DNA from: Sulfitobacter undariae
Lineage (GTDB): Bacteria; Pseudomonadota; Alphaproteobacteria; Rhodobacterales; Rhodobacteraceae
Length of the DNA stretch: 64,000 nucleotides
Assembly (NCBI RefSeq): GCF_014196805.1
Contig: NZ_JACIEI010000001.1
Location: 1 to 64,000 of the forward strand
Direction of reading: 5' to 3'
Part shown: positions 44,563 to 53,504 of the stretch, one piece after another
Layout of the letters: each line of letters begins with the position of its first letter
How positions within the stretch are numbered: the first letter of the stretch is position 1
Notes under the pieces: generated by a model
Database searches by the model: none
Seen by the model: only the letters and a program-made list of their open reading frames with translations
What the model was told of the DNA's origin: nothing
Program-made: the position numbers and the translations under genes

Positions 44563-46497
44563 ATGAGCCAGACTTCCGATCAAATGGAACTTCGCGAAGA
44601 AGACATTATTAAACATATCGCGATGGCGCAGTCCTTGATTGAGGGGTTTGACCATGCGCCACGGATCGGCAAAGGCAGCGATGCGCCAGCGCAGGAACGC
44701 TCAAACGGTATCGGCACGCGGCGGCGGTTTAGGTCTACGACGCCGGGGTTGGTGACGCAGCGGCGCACGGCATCTGGTGCTGTGCAGTTGATTGCGCGGG
44801 TTGAGGGCGCGGATGGGGATGACGCGCTGATGTCGCCCCTGCAATCCACGGTGCTGCATGGCATCCGCCGCGCAATTGCGATTGCTTTGGCCGTGGCCGA
44901 GAATTTTGCCGAACAGTCCAGTTTGGGTGACCTGAAACGCGCCAATCTGGAAGGGTCACTGCCTGCCACCCGCAAAGCGGAGTTTTCCGAGCTGTTGGCG
45001 GCTGAGGCTTTGGTGACGCTTTATGTCTTTGGCAATGCGGCAGCCTATCTGCTGTCTTCGCATCTGTCCGAAACCACGGTTGAAGTGGGTGATGTTGAGG
45101 AAGTTTTAACGGATAACGGGCAAACTGCCCTGCACGGTGCGTTGTGGGAATTGGACCAAGACATCGCCGCCCATGCACAAGACGACGCGCGGCTGGTGGC
45201 CACGGTCAGCGCCTTTGCCGAGGCGTTGATGGAGAAGGTTGCTTTGCGCGCTGGTACGGCCCCACGGCTGGAGGCCTTTGCCAATGCCGCGTGGCATGTG
45301 GAGGCGGATGATTTCACCGTGCGCGGGTTTAGCCCCGCGTCAAAGGCGAAATCATCAACCCTGACCATGACGTTTAAGAAACCGAACGAAGTGGTGGGCA
45401 ACCACATCGCCAAATATCAGTCCATGAAACTGGCCAAGATGCTGATGGCCTATGATTTTGACCGCAAGCTGAACCCCTTTGCCGAATTGGGCGGGTTTAT
45501 CTTTACCTTTATGGGCGACGGTGCACCGGGGACGGGTAAGACGACGCTGATCCAGATGATGGCGGGGCTGATCTCGGACTACTGCGGGAATGCGGGGTAT
45601 CCGTTTCGCTATCAAAACCTGAGCACCGATAACATCGACAGCTATCAGGGCAAATCGGGCCAGAATGCCAAAGCATTTATCAACAATGTGATTGATCCGT
45701 CGGTCATCGGCTTTGGCACCATTGACGATATTGACCAACTGGCGGGTAAACGCGGTGATCGCCAATCCAGCGCGGGGCAGTTGGAGATTACTGCCGTCCT
45801 GATGGAGAGTTTCGCAGGCGCGAATACAGTTGTGCGCGGGAATTGTACGTTCGGGATGTTCTCGAACTATCCTGAAAACGTCGATGACGCCCTGCGCCAA
45901 CGGGCGGGAGCGCGGTTCCTTGTGGATGGGCCGCAAACGCGTGAGGATTACGTGGATATCCTCTATCTGTTGATGGGCAAAAACCATGCGATCCCGCTGG
46001 GTGATCACGAGGTATTTGAGGCGCAAGCGATCAAAAAGGCGGTTGCCGCATCGTTTGAAGGCCATTCGCGCCCGCATGAGGCGGGGCTGGTGAAAGTCTA
46101 TGACGCCGTGTGCGGCACCGTGGGTGAATTGGACACAATCAACAAATTGGGTACCTATCTGAAAGCGATCCAAGAGGCCGATCCGCGGTTCACAGGCCGC
46201 GCGATCAAGAACATCACCGACGCGGTCAAGGTCCGCGCGATGGATTTCGAACTGCCCGATGAATGGATGGAGCAGCCTGACCTGTTTTTGTTCAAGGATT
46301 ATGACGCCAAAAAAGCGATGATCGAAGATATGCGCCAGCCGATCACGGTGGAGATGGTGGTGCAGGAGATCAACCGCTACGCGGATTCCGAGTTCCGCTA
46401 TGCCGATAAGTCGGATGAGGTGGCGATTGAGAACATGGTCCGTGACTTTGGGCGGAATGAAGAGGCTAAGAAGCGGTATTTGGGAGAGCGCGGGTGA
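44563..46497 (+). CDS. AAA+ ATPase, central gene of the cluster
   Basis: A 644-residue protein. Residues 1-300 are a helical N-terminal region without known domain; 310-560 form an AAA+ module. Walker A is 'GDGAPGTGKTTL' (318-329), Walker B 'IGFGTIDDID' (382-391), and 'DDALRQRAGARF' (442-452) carries the probable arginine finger. 'FGMFSNYPENVDDALRQRAG' resembles the second region of homology of classic AAA proteins. The last 80 residues are helical and acidic. It probably forms a hexamer that remodels an unknown substrate. ATG 44563 follows GAGGAACGCGTGAG. The stop overlaps the GTG of the next gene. Confidence 0.84.
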   Translation: MSQTSDQMELREEDIIKHIAMAQSLIEGFDHAPRIGKGSDAPAQERSNGIGTRRRFRSTTPGLVTQRRTASGAVQLIARVEGADGDDALMSPLQSTVLHGIRRAIAIALAVAENFAEQSSLGDLKRANLEGSLPATRKAEFSELLAAEALVTLYVFGNAAAYLLSSHLSETTVEVGDVEEVLTDNGQTALHGALWELDQDIAAHAQDDARLVATVSAFAEALMEKVALRAGTAPRLEAFANAAWHVEADDFTVRGFSPASKAKSSTLTMTFKKPNEVVGNHIAKYQSMKLAKMLMAYDFDRKLNPFAELGGFIFTFMGDGAPGTGKTTLIQMMAGLISDYCGNAGYPFRYQNLSTDNIDSYQGKSGQNAKAFINNVIDPSVIGFGTIDDIDQLAGKRGDRQSSAGQLEITAVLMESFAGANTVVRGNCTFGMFSNYPENVDDALRQRAGARFLVDGPQTREDYVDILYLLMGKNHAIPLGDHEVFEAQAIKKAVAASFEGHSRPHEAGLVKVYDAVCGTVGELDTINKLGTYLKAIQEADPRFTGRAIKNITDAVKVRAMDFELPDEWMEQPDLFLFKDYDAKKAMIEDMRQPITVEMVVQEINRYADSEFRYADKSDEVAIENMVRDFGRNEEAKKRYLGERG

Positions 46498-47387
46498 ATT
46501 GGTATGGCATTTCAATAACGGCTGAAGCTCTGGTTCAACTTGTACTCTTTCTTGGTCTAGGATTTGCTTTTGTCAAATTTGAGAATCCAAAAAAAATTCG
46601 GATCAGAGCAAAGGCTCGACTTCGTGTGTTGCGAGGTCAAGATCCATTATTCAAGTTTGGGATTCTTGGGTCTTTGATGACCTTTGTGTTGATATTTTTT
46701 GTCTACGGAACTCCCTACTGCAACGAGAATGGCAAATGTGTTACAAAGCTAACAAGGCTTATGGAAAGTTCACCGAACGAGGTTGGAGATGCATTGGCTG
46801 GTGTTGCTAGTACCCTCGCTTTTTTGTGGATTATTTTGACTGTCATGATGCAATCGAGAGAGTTGAAGGCTCAACGATCCGAATTGCAACTGACTAGGGA
46901 GGAACATAAAAGGCAACGCCTGATTTCTAAATCAAGTCTGGCCTCGATAGAGCATGATAGCCTAATGCGAGATCAGCAAGAAGCTTTGCGGCACTTTGAA
47001 GCGTTATTGTATGAGTTCATATACGCAGTTGAGTGGTATCGGAGACGCCGTCCATTTTGCAAATGGCTCTTTGGTAGAGAGGGACAAACACCGACACAGA
47101 AACAGGGTTTGGAACTGACGGAAATTGTTTTAAACCTTTTCTTCCATATTAGGAAACGCAAGGGGCGCGTCGATAAAGGTTCACATTGGGATGGTCCTGA
47201 AACGACGCTTGATTGGAGCATGTTTCTAACAATGCTTGACGAGATTATCGCTTTGGAAGATCAACTTTCTTCATACGGTAAGGCACAAATTCGAATTTCA
47301 CGACTAAAACAAACGCAAAAATTTCTTTTGGATGTCAGTGAAAATCCGAAAAAATGGGCCAGCCAAGAAGGGTGGGCTAATCCATGA
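46494..47387 (+). CDS. Low-G+C membrane protein wedged into the AAA+ operon
   Basis: A 297-residue protein with three N-terminal hydrophobic helices (about 9-27, 55-72, 99-118), then a coiled stretch 'QSRELKAQRSELQLTREEHKRQ' and a soluble helical domain ('EALLYEFIYAVEWYRRRR', 'FLTMLDEIIALEDQLS'). The layout resembles membrane proteins annotated as putative phage abortive infection (AbiC-like), but this is only a resemblance. Codon use is AT-rich, unlike both neighbours. It overlaps the ATPase stop (GTGA) and the next start (ATGA), so it was gained into the operon without breaking it. The function is unknown. Confidence 0.72.
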   Translation: MNWYGISITAEALVQLVLFLGLGFAFVKFENPKKIRIRAKARLRVLRGQDPLFKFGILGSLMTFVLIFFVYGTPYCNENGKCVTKLTRLMESSPNEVGDALAGVASTLAFLWIILTVMMQSRELKAQRSELQLTREEHKRQRLISKSSLASIEHDSLMRDQQEALRHFEALLYEFIYAVEWYRRRRPFCKWLFGREGQTPTQKQGLELTEIVLNLFFHIRKRKGRVDKGSHWDGPETTLDWSMFLTMLDEIIALEDQLSSYGKAQIRISRLKQTQKFLLDVSENPKKWASQEGWANP

Positions 47388-48751
47388 ACCGCCTCATCCG
47401 CGCCGGCCTGATGTTCGGCAATCTCTTCCACGTCCATTCGCCCGCCTTGGTGGAACGCTATAACCGTGCGCTTTTGCACCTTACGGGCAAGCGCACTGAA
47501 CTCACCGATTTCTACATCGACATTTCCGGCTATTCGCCCGAAGTGGGGGATGAGTTAGGTGATCCGCTGTATCTGAACCACAAAGGTGTGAACCGTCAGT
47601 TTATTTTGCTGAGTGTGGAGCAGCGCACGGCGCCGTTGTTGAACACAAAATTCTCGACTTCGAAAACCATTTTGCAAGACTTTATCGGGCAAAATGAAGC
47701 GGCGTTGTTTGCCCTGACGGCGAAGGATGCGGTGGCGGGGGAGTTGGTGAACTCGGTCTATGATGTATCCACCGCTGCGCGGCTGTTTGATATTCGCCGG
47801 ATCACGGTTGATGCGGATACCACGGGCGGCACGGTAAAAGACGCGGCCAAGCTGGCCGAGATGGTGGACAACTTTCGCGAGAGTGAGAGCGGCTGGTACG
47901 ACGATGTGCTGATTGCGCAGATGATCGACCTTGCGGGCAAGACAGGCGATGTGGTGCGTAACCCCGTCAGCCTGAAAGCCATGAGCTTTGATCAGCGCAA
48001 TTTCTGGACGGCGCATTTTGGCGGGCTTTATGTGTTCCAAGACGTGGCGCACCCTGCGGTGATCGCCCCTGCGGGCAAGGATGGGCTGGACGATCTGCCG
48101 TTGAAATACGTGTTTGACGCCAGCCAGCGTAACAATATCGCGCAGTTCTTTCAGTTGAACGGGCTGACCCAGACGATATTGGAAGCACGCGGGATCAAAT
48201 CGGCGGCGATCCTGAGGCAGAAGATGGATTTTATATTGATTGACGCGGTGGCGGATCAGGGCGTGGACCTGACGGGCCTGACCCGCGCCGATCTGCGGCG
48301 CCTTGCGCGGGAGCATTCCGATATTCTGCCACCCGAATTCCACACGCTGGGGCAATTGGTGAATTGGGCGGAAAATGGCGGTGCTTTCCCGAATGTGGAC
48401 AGCAGCAGCCCCGTGTATTTCTATACGCTACGGGCGGCGGATACGCCTGATGCGCCGCTGGTGAATATGCTGCTGGCCGAGTTGGCGCCCAAAGATATTC
48501 GCCAGTTGTTCATTTGCCACAAAGACCTGTTTTACGCGACTTATGCAGGCTGGCCCGACGCAAAACGTGCCTATGTTGCCGATTTTCTGGAACGCGAGTA
48601 CAAAGTAGATAAGGCGGGTGTGCGTGACGCATTGTTCGGGCATGAGCCTGCGTTGGAGGTGCCGCCGCTGCCGCGTAAAGGGAAAAAGCCGCCCCCCGTC
48701 CCCCAGCGCATCGCGCCTGTCGGGCCATGGGGCAAGGCAAAGAGGAGGTAG
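47384..48751 (+). CDS. Conserved protein of unknown function in the AAA+ cluster
   Basis: A 455-residue soluble protein beginning 'MNRLIRAGLMFGNLFHVHSPALVERYNRALLHLTGKRTELTDFYIDISGYSPEVGDELGD'. Other notable blocks are 'NRQFILLSVEQRTAPLLNTKFSTSK' and 'LLAELAPKDIRQLFICHKDLFYATYAGWPDAKRAYVADFL'. The tail is proline- and lysine-rich ('PPLPRKGKKPPPVPQR'), probably disordered. No catalytic motif or known domain is recognised. It has typical high-G+C codon use. It is probably a partner of the AAA+ ATPase. Confidence 0.75.
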   Translation: MNRLIRAGLMFGNLFHVHSPALVERYNRALLHLTGKRTELTDFYIDISGYSPEVGDELGDPLYLNHKGVNRQFILLSVEQRTAPLLNTKFSTSKTILQDFIGQNEAALFALTAKDAVAGELVNSVYDVSTAARLFDIRRITVDADTTGGTVKDAAKLAEMVDNFRESESGWYDDVLIAQMIDLAGKTGDVVRNPVSLKAMSFDQRNFWTAHFGGLYVFQDVAHPAVIAPAGKDGLDDLPLKYVFDASQRNNIAQFFQLNGLTQTILEARGIKSAAILRQKMDFILIDAVADQGVDLTGLTRADLRRLAREHSDILPPEFHTLGQLVNWAENGGAFPNVDSSSPVYFYTLRAADTPDAPLVNMLLAELAPKDIRQLFICHKDLFYATYAGWPDAKRAYVADFLEREYKVDKAGVRDALFGHEPALEVPPLPRKGKKPPPVPQRIAPVGPWGKAKRR

Positions 48752-48754
48752 CGG

Positions 48755-49021
48755 ATGTTCGCACTTGCACGGCTGATGGTTGTGGGTTTTATCGTTTTGA
48801 CGGTGATCTATGTCTGTCTGTCGCTCTATTCCCGCGCGGTCCGCAAGGGCAAGCTGCGCGCAGAATGGCTGGAGGGGCCGCAAGACCAGACGCTGGACGA
48901 GTTTCTGGACGAGGGGCTGGAGGACTATGACAGCTCGCTGCGACGCAAATTGATCCTGTCGGTCTATGTTATTCCTGTGATCCTTGTGTCAGTGATCATT
49001 TATCTTACGAATTTTGCCTGA
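48755..49021 (+). CDS. Small membrane protein in the AAA+ cluster
   Basis: An 88-residue protein with two hydrophobic helices, one at each end ('LMVVGFIVLTVIYVCLSLY', 'LILSVYVIPVILVSVIIYL'), separated by a charged loop ('GKLRAEWLEGPQDQTLDEFLDEGLEDYDSSLRR'), so both termini face the same side. AGAGGAGG lies six bases before ATG 48755. It follows the 455-residue gene by three bases. It may anchor the complex to the inner membrane; this is inference. Confidence 0.75.
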   Translation: MFALARLMVVGFIVLTVIYVCLSLYSRAVRKGKLRAEWLEGPQDQTLDEFLDEGLEDYDSSLRRKLILSVYVIPVILVSVIIYLTNFA

Positions 49022-49033
49022 AAAGGGTTTTAC

Positions 49034-49666
49034 ATGCTGAGTCTTCTACGTTGGGCGTTCTGGATCACTGTTTGGGTGCTGGTTGCCGGGTTCTTTCACT
49101 ATACGTTGCCGCAAACAGATATTGTGCGGATCACGGATACCTATGAAAAACGCCAAGACTTCGGGGAAAACTCGATCTTTTGGGCGCAGGCCGATGTGGG
49201 GACGGATGGTACGGTGCTAAACCGTGATGTGTTTTTCATCCAGACGCGCCGTGTGAGTGGCGGTGTGATGGTGTATCGCAACGAAGATACCGGCTGGGGC
49301 TGGCCGCCATATTTCAAATTCGACACCTCGAACCTACAGGCTGAAGCGGGTGATCTGAAATCAACCGAAGCGGCGCCGCGCTATGTTGCGATTAAGCATT
49401 ATGGCTGGCGCAATGAATTCCTGACAATTTTCCCGAACGCGATTTCGGTGCGTGCTGTTGACGGACCAGATGCCAGCAAAGGTATTCCTTGGCTCAATAT
49501 CATCATCCTGACGCTGTTCTTTGCGGTTGTTTATGGTGTTTGGGTGCGGTGGCGCAGATTTCGCAAGGCGCGGATTGATCCGACGTTAGAAGCGATTGAG
49601 GATGATTTTGCCGAGAAAACCAGCGCTGTCAGTAGTTGGTTTGGGACGTGGCGCAAAAAGAAATAG
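49034..49666 (+). CDS. Membrane protein, last gene of the AAA+ cluster
   Basis: A 210-residue protein with an N-terminal helix ('LLRWAFWITVWVLVAGFFHYTL'), a periplasmic-looking soluble part of about 125 residues ('DIVRITDTYEKRQ', 'VFFIQTRRVSGGVMVYRNEDTGWGWPPYFKFDTSNLQAEA', 'RYVAIKHYGWRNEFLTIFPNAISVRAV'), a second helix ('WLNIIILTLFFAVVYGVWV') and a basic tail. Similar proteins are described as DUF1523-like, and I judge that a plausible but unproven match. The gap from the preceding gene is 12 bases. A bidirectional terminator follows. Confidence 0.78.
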   Translation: MLSLLRWAFWITVWVLVAGFFHYTLPQTDIVRITDTYEKRQDFGENSIFWAQADVGTDGTVLNRDVFFIQTRRVSGGVMVYRNEDTGWGWPPYFKFDTSNLQAEAGDLKSTEAAPRYVAIKHYGWRNEFLTIFPNAISVRAVDGPDASKGIPWLNIIILTLFFAVVYGVWVRWRRFRKARIDPTLEAIEDDFAEKTSAVSSWFGTWRKKK

Positions 49667-49687
49667 CGCCAGAGTATCGGAAAATAA

Positions 49688-49719
49688 AAGAGCCGGGGCT
49701 GTGTGCAGCTCCGGCTCTT
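49688..49719. terminator. Bidirectional terminator
   Basis: AAGAGCCGG (49688-49696) pairs with CCGGCTCTT (49711-49719), with further inner pairing (GGCT/AGCT). T-rich or A-rich tracts lie on both sides, serving the AAA+ cluster on the plus strand and the HIT gene on the minus strand. Confidence 0.78.
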
Positions 49720-49741
49720 GTCGTTTCGGAGGTGGATAATA

Positions 49742-50122
49742 TTAGGCTTTTGGCTGAACCATCCGGCCCATGCTGCGACCACCCAAGATATGCACGTGCA
49801 GGTGCGGTACTTCTTGTACGCCGTGTTCCCCTGCGTTGCTGATCATGCGGAACCCGTCGTTGGCATCTAGGGTGACACCTTCCATACGGCAGACTTCACC
49901 GATGGCGCGGGTGTAATCAACGATTTCGGCATCACTGGCCGCCGCTGCAAAGTGATCATAGCTGATGTAGGGGCCTTTGGGGATCACCAAGACATGTGTC
50001 GGCGCTTGCGGATAAAGATCGCGAAAGGCCAATGTGTGTTCTGTCTCTAACACGGTGGTATTCGGGATTTCGCCCCGTAGGATTTTGGCAAAAATGTTCT
50101 GATCGTCATAGCTGTAACCCAT
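49742..50122 (-). CDS. HIT-family (histidine triad) nucleotide-binding protein
   Basis: A 126-residue HINT-type hydrolase. The catalytic triad motif is 'HLHVHILGG' (His107, 109, 111), preceded by 'NAGEHGVQEVPH'. The N-terminal 'DDQNIFAKILRGEIPNTTVLE' and 'PTHVLVIPKGPY' are typical. HINT proteins hydrolyse nucleoside phosphoramidates such as AMP-lysine. Length is normal. It begins 13 bases after the stop of the upstream glycosyltransferase-like gene on the same strand. Confidence 0.93.
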   Translation of the reverse strand: MGYSYDDQNIFAKILRGEIPNTTVLETEHTLAFRDLYPQAPTHVLVIPKGPYISYDHFAAAASDAEIVDYTRAIGEVCRMEGVTLDANDGFRMISNAGEHGVQEVPHLHVHILGGRSMGRMVQPKA

Positions 50123-50134
50123 CGGGAATGCTCC

Positions 50135-51712
50135 TTAGTCGATGAATAGATATTCAGTGCTGGTTATCTCATGCGCTTTTTCATGGGTCACCCCCAGAAA
50201 TTCCGCTAATTCGCTCGCATTTCTGTCGGTGGATGCGCTTTCACGAAGGCGGGAGTGGTGTTCAAAGTGGCTATCGCGGATTGCGTCGCTCTCAAACACC
50301 ATGTCATTGCGGATTGTAGGCAAAAGCCGTCTGAGCGTTTCTCTTGATGTTTGATCCCCCGCAAGGCCTACGCGCATGGCATGGCCAATCAGGTAATCAT
50401 CTGAAAAGTGGCAGTCAATTTCTAGAATACGCGTTGTTGATCTGTCGGCGGCGAAATCTTCTAGCAAGTCCAGATTGCCGGGATCCATGCACACTATTAA
50501 ACGGTCTGTTTCAAAGTAATCAAACAGCATCCGCATCAACGCGCGGCGGTGCCGTGTGCGTTTGCCCAATGTCTTTTCAATGCCACCTAGGGCGGGCAGG
50601 GGGGTGTCCTCTTCGTTGAAAACATATTCCAAGGCGGGGACATTGGTAACCTGCCGGATGCGTTCCAGAACCCGCTTGGCCACATGCCATTTTTTACACA
50701 CAACAATCAGCATTTCACGTTCGCGGCCAAGGGTGCTTTCTGTTTCCCAAAAACGTGTTGAGAAACGCCGCCCGATGCGGCCCCGTCCTGTTAGGAACTT
50801 GTACAGGTTGCGCCCTTCGTTGCTGATCTGGAACGCCACATTCTTGGCCGAGTAAAGTAACCCCAGACGACGTTTGAGATCACGTGCATCTGCGCTGATT
50901 TTTCGGGCGAAAAGATAATCCTGACTGACCAGTAAGTCATAGTGATCATTGTGGAATGTGACGGGCATTCCGTAATCTGTGAACATCAAAAATGTCAGGG
51001 TACGGGTGCGGATTTCATTCTTGGGTACAATGTGGGGAACCAGCGTTTGAAAGAATGTTTCATCCGGAATCCATGTTGTCCGGAAGAACCGAATAACATC
51101 GCGGCGCTTTTTACAAAACTCTAAAAGGGTTTCAATGGTTTGGCGGCGTAGGCACCACCACTGGCTGCCAATCTGCACCTGAATATCGCTTGGAATTTTT
51201 CTGGTAAGGCCAAGGCGCTTTTGGAGATGAAACATTCCGTAGAACAGCTTTTTCTGGGTGCGTTCATTAAACCAGTGCCGATAAATCAGCCTTTCTTTTG
51301 TCCAGCCGGTTTTGATCCAGTCGCTGTTGAAGTAATCAAAACTTTCAATAAAGTCGGCTTCGTTATCGTCTAGAAACTGATGGGTGTATTCAGCGGATTT
51401 AATGGCCATGCAATCGCCGGACAGCATGTAGAAATGCGTGGCCCGCGGAAATGCCTTTACCGCGGCTTCGACTGCATAGAGGGTTGCTTGGACCAACGAC
51501 CATTCCCCCCAGCCACATCGAATGCGTTTCTGAGCAAAAGTCACGTTCGGGTTACTGATGAGGGCGTCACGAATGGTTTGGTATAATGCAGGGTCGGCGC
51601 TGGCATCGAAATGGATCGACATGTAGTCGCCCACAGCTGTTAACCGCTCCGCCTGCTTGATGATGGCGTCGGTGTCTTTATGGCATAGAAGTATGTAGGC
51701 GATCCGAGCCAT
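50135..51712 (-). CDS. GT14-type (core-2/I-branching-like) glycosyltransferase fused to an unknown C-terminal domain
   Basis: A 525-residue protein. Residues 1-270 resemble the beta-1,6-N-acetylglucosaminyltransferase/xylosyltransferase family: 'ARIAYILLCHKDTDAI', 'YMSIHFDASAD', 'WGEWSLVQATLYAVEAAV', 'THFYMLSGDCMAIKS' and 'IQVQIGSQWWCLRRQTIETLL' with 'WIPDETFFQTLV'. The C-terminal half ('REREMLIVVCKKWHVAKRVLERI', 'VCMDPGNLDLLEDF') is a separate Rossmann-like domain I associate with DUF5928 proteins of roseobacters. It lies back to back with a sulfotransferase gene, suggesting sulfated surface glycan synthesis (inference). Confidence 0.8.
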   Translation of the reverse strand: MARIAYILLCHKDTDAIIKQAERLTAVGDYMSIHFDASADPALYQTIRDALISNPNVTFAQKRIRCGWGEWSLVQATLYAVEAAVKAFPRATHFYMLSGDCMAIKSAEYTHQFLDDNEADFIESFDYFNSDWIKTGWTKERLIYRHWFNERTQKKLFYGMFHLQKRLGLTRKIPSDIQVQIGSQWWCLRRQTIETLLEFCKKRRDVIRFFRTTWIPDETFFQTLVPHIVPKNEIRTRTLTFLMFTDYGMPVTFHNDHYDLLVSQDYLFARKISADARDLKRRLGLLYSAKNVAFQISNEGRNLYKFLTGRGRIGRRFSTRFWETESTLGREREMLIVVCKKWHVAKRVLERIRQVTNVPALEYVFNEEDTPLPALGGIEKTLGKRTRHRRALMRMLFDYFETDRLIVCMDPGNLDLLEDFAADRSTTRILEIDCHFSDDYLIGHAMRVGLAGDQTSRETLRRLLPTIRNDMVFESDAIRDSHFEHHSRLRESASTDRNASELAEFLGVTHEKAHEITSTEYLFID

Positions 51713-51858
51713 TCAAAAAAACCATTCACTCTAAATTTAGATATACTGGTTACCTAGATAATGGTGAACACAGATTGAATAAACCGTAATAATTTGCTTT
51801 TGTGTCGAGAAAGCTGTCCCGAGAGGCGGCATCATAGTATGAGCAGGAGTTATGTACC

Positions 51859-52677
51859 ATGGGTTTCCCCGGAACTTGGATGACGGAAAGTGAAAGCGTG
51901 GTGTACCGCGTGGTGCCCAAATGTGCCTGTTCGACCATTGGTCAGATCATGTTTTATTCAGATCATGGTACGTTTTTCGATGGTGATATCCATGATGCCA
52001 AGGCGGGACTGCATAAGTGGGCGTTGGATCACAGCCAAGAACCGATCACGCGAAATGTGCAGAATAATAGCTCCTACTCCTTCACCTGTGTTCGCAACCC
52101 TTACACGCGGATTCTGAGTTCGTTCTTTGATAAAATATGTGGCATCCAGCGGAATGGTAAAAGATACCGTGGCAATTTGGTACCACTTTTGATCCAGAAA
52201 TACGGGATTGAGGTGGGCGGTGACGACGGCAAACAAGAGTTTGACCAGATCGCCAGCTTCCGCCGCTTCTTGTTGTTCACGCGTGACACCATTCGCTGGC
52301 GCCGCCCGATGGACCCGGACATCCACTGGTCTGGTATGTCTGGCCACGTCAGCACCTTCATCGCGAATGGTGGTAAATACGATAAAATCATCTGGACCGA
52401 GAGCTTTAACGAAGGCATGCGCGAGGTGCTGGATGCAATCGAGACGCCCCATGCTATTGATCTCGCCGAAATCCCGCGTTTCAACGAAAGCGAAGGCCAC
52501 GGGCCCAAACGTGCGCATCCGGTTGAGGACTATTTTGACGATCTTTCGATGCATCTGGTCTATGAAATCTACAAACGGGATTTCAATCTGTTCAAGTATG
52601 ATTTTGAAAACCCCGGCAATAAGATGCCTGTTGGAGAAATTGATCTGGATGAAGTTCACGCCAAACTGGGCGATTGA
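51859..52677 (+). CDS. Sulfotransferase family 2 protein
   Basis: A 272-residue carbohydrate-sulfotransferase-like enzyme. The PAPS-binding motifs are visible: the 5'-phosphosulfate loop 'VPKCACSTIGQIM' (19-31) and the 3'-phosphate motif 'YSFTCVRNPYTRILSSFFDK' (73-92). 'HVSTFIANGGKYDKIIWTE' is the usual downstream region. AGGAG precedes ATG 51859 by nine bases; an out-of-frame ATG lies at 51852. It is divergent from the glycosyltransferase. The two probably modify a surface polysaccharide; the acceptor is unknown. Confidence 0.85.
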   Translation: MGFPGTWMTESESVVYRVVPKCACSTIGQIMFYSDHGTFFDGDIHDAKAGLHKWALDHSQEPITRNVQNNSSYSFTCVRNPYTRILSSFFDKICGIQRNGKRYRGNLVPLLIQKYGIEVGGDDGKQEFDQIASFRRFLLFTRDTIRWRRPMDPDIHWSGMSGHVSTFIANGGKYDKIIWTESFNEGMREVLDAIETPHAIDLAEIPRFNESEGHGPKRAHPVEDYFDDLSMHLVYEIYKRDFNLFKYDFENPGNKMPVGEIDLDEVHAKLGD

Positions 52678-52704
52678 GCGCGATAGGGTCGCTTGTTAGA
52701 TGAT

Positions 52705-52728
52705 GGGGCGCTGAAAAGACAGCGCCCC
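52705..52728 (+). terminator. Hairpin after the sulfotransferase gene
   Basis: A 9-bp GC-rich stem (GGGGCGCTG / CAGCGCCCC) with loop AAAAGA, 27 bases after the stop. No long T-run follows, so it is a terminator by position and stem strength. Confidence 0.6.
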
Positions 52729-52806
52729 GTTAGGATGGCTGGACAATTCTGGCGGGCTTTGGTCTAGTTTTTCAAATGCTCAATCCCAGCTGAAAGGTCC
52801 CTTTTT

Positions 52807-53502
52807 ATGGCTTATGTTTTCTCGCCTCCCTCCCAAGCAAGCCTTGCTGTGCAAGGCAGCGATGCACGGTTTCCCGTGCGCCGTATTTTCTGCGTTGGCC
52901 GCAATTATGAGGCACATGCGCGTGAGATGGGCAATGATCCTGACCGCGAGCCACCCTTTTTCTTTACCAAACCTGCGGATGCGGCTTGTGATACGCCGTG
53001 CACAATCCCTTATCCGTCACTGACAAACGATCTGCACCATGAGATCGAGTTGGTGATTGCGATTGGCAAAGGTGGTGCCAACATCAAAGCAGCGGATGTG
53101 ATGGATCACATCTGGGGTGCTTCTGTTGGGATTGACCTGACGCGCCGTGATTTACAGGCCGACGCCAAACAAACCCGCCGCCCGTGGGATTGGTCCAAAG
53201 CGTTTGACCTCAGCGCGCCCATTGCGCCGATCAAGCCGATTGCAGAGGTGCCAAGTCTGATGCAAGGCCGTATCTGGCTGGCGGTGAACGGTAAACTGCG
53301 TCAAGATTCGGATATCGGTGAGCTGATCTGGTCAGTCGCGGATCACATCGCCACCCTAAGTGAAGGTATGACCCTTGCGCCGGGTGATCTGGTGATGACA
53401 GGCACACCCGCAGGTGTTGCAGCGCTGGTAGAAGGCGATGTGGTGACAGGCGGTGTTGATGGGATCGCCACACTTGAAGTCACAATCGGCCCGCGCAGAT
53501 AA
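52807..53502 (+). CDS. Fumarylacetoacetate hydrolase family protein
   Basis: A 231-residue enzyme of the FAH superfamily. The core contains 'FCVGRNYEAHAREMG', 'PPFFFTKPADA', the metal-binding 'HHEIELVIAIGKGG' (two Glu), and 'GIDLTRRDLQADAKQTRRPWDWSKAFD' with Asp ligand. 'TLAPGDLVMTGTPAGVAAL' ends the fold. Short members of this size, with RRPW and DWSKAFD, resemble fumarylpyruvate/acylpyruvate hydrolases of the gentisate pathway, but the substrate is not certain. It is a stand-alone gene with a terminator following. Confidence 0.9.
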   Translation: MAYVFSPPSQASLAVQGSDARFPVRRIFCVGRNYEAHAREMGNDPDREPPFFFTKPADAACDTPCTIPYPSLTNDLHHEIELVIAIGKGGANIKAADVMDHIWGASVGIDLTRRDLQADAKQTRRPWDWSKAFDLSAPIAPIKPIAEVPSLMQGRIWLAVNGKLRQDSDIGELIWSVADHIATLSEGMTLAPGDLVMTGTPAGVAALVEGDVVTGGVDGIATLEVTIGPRR

Positions 53503-53504
53503 AT

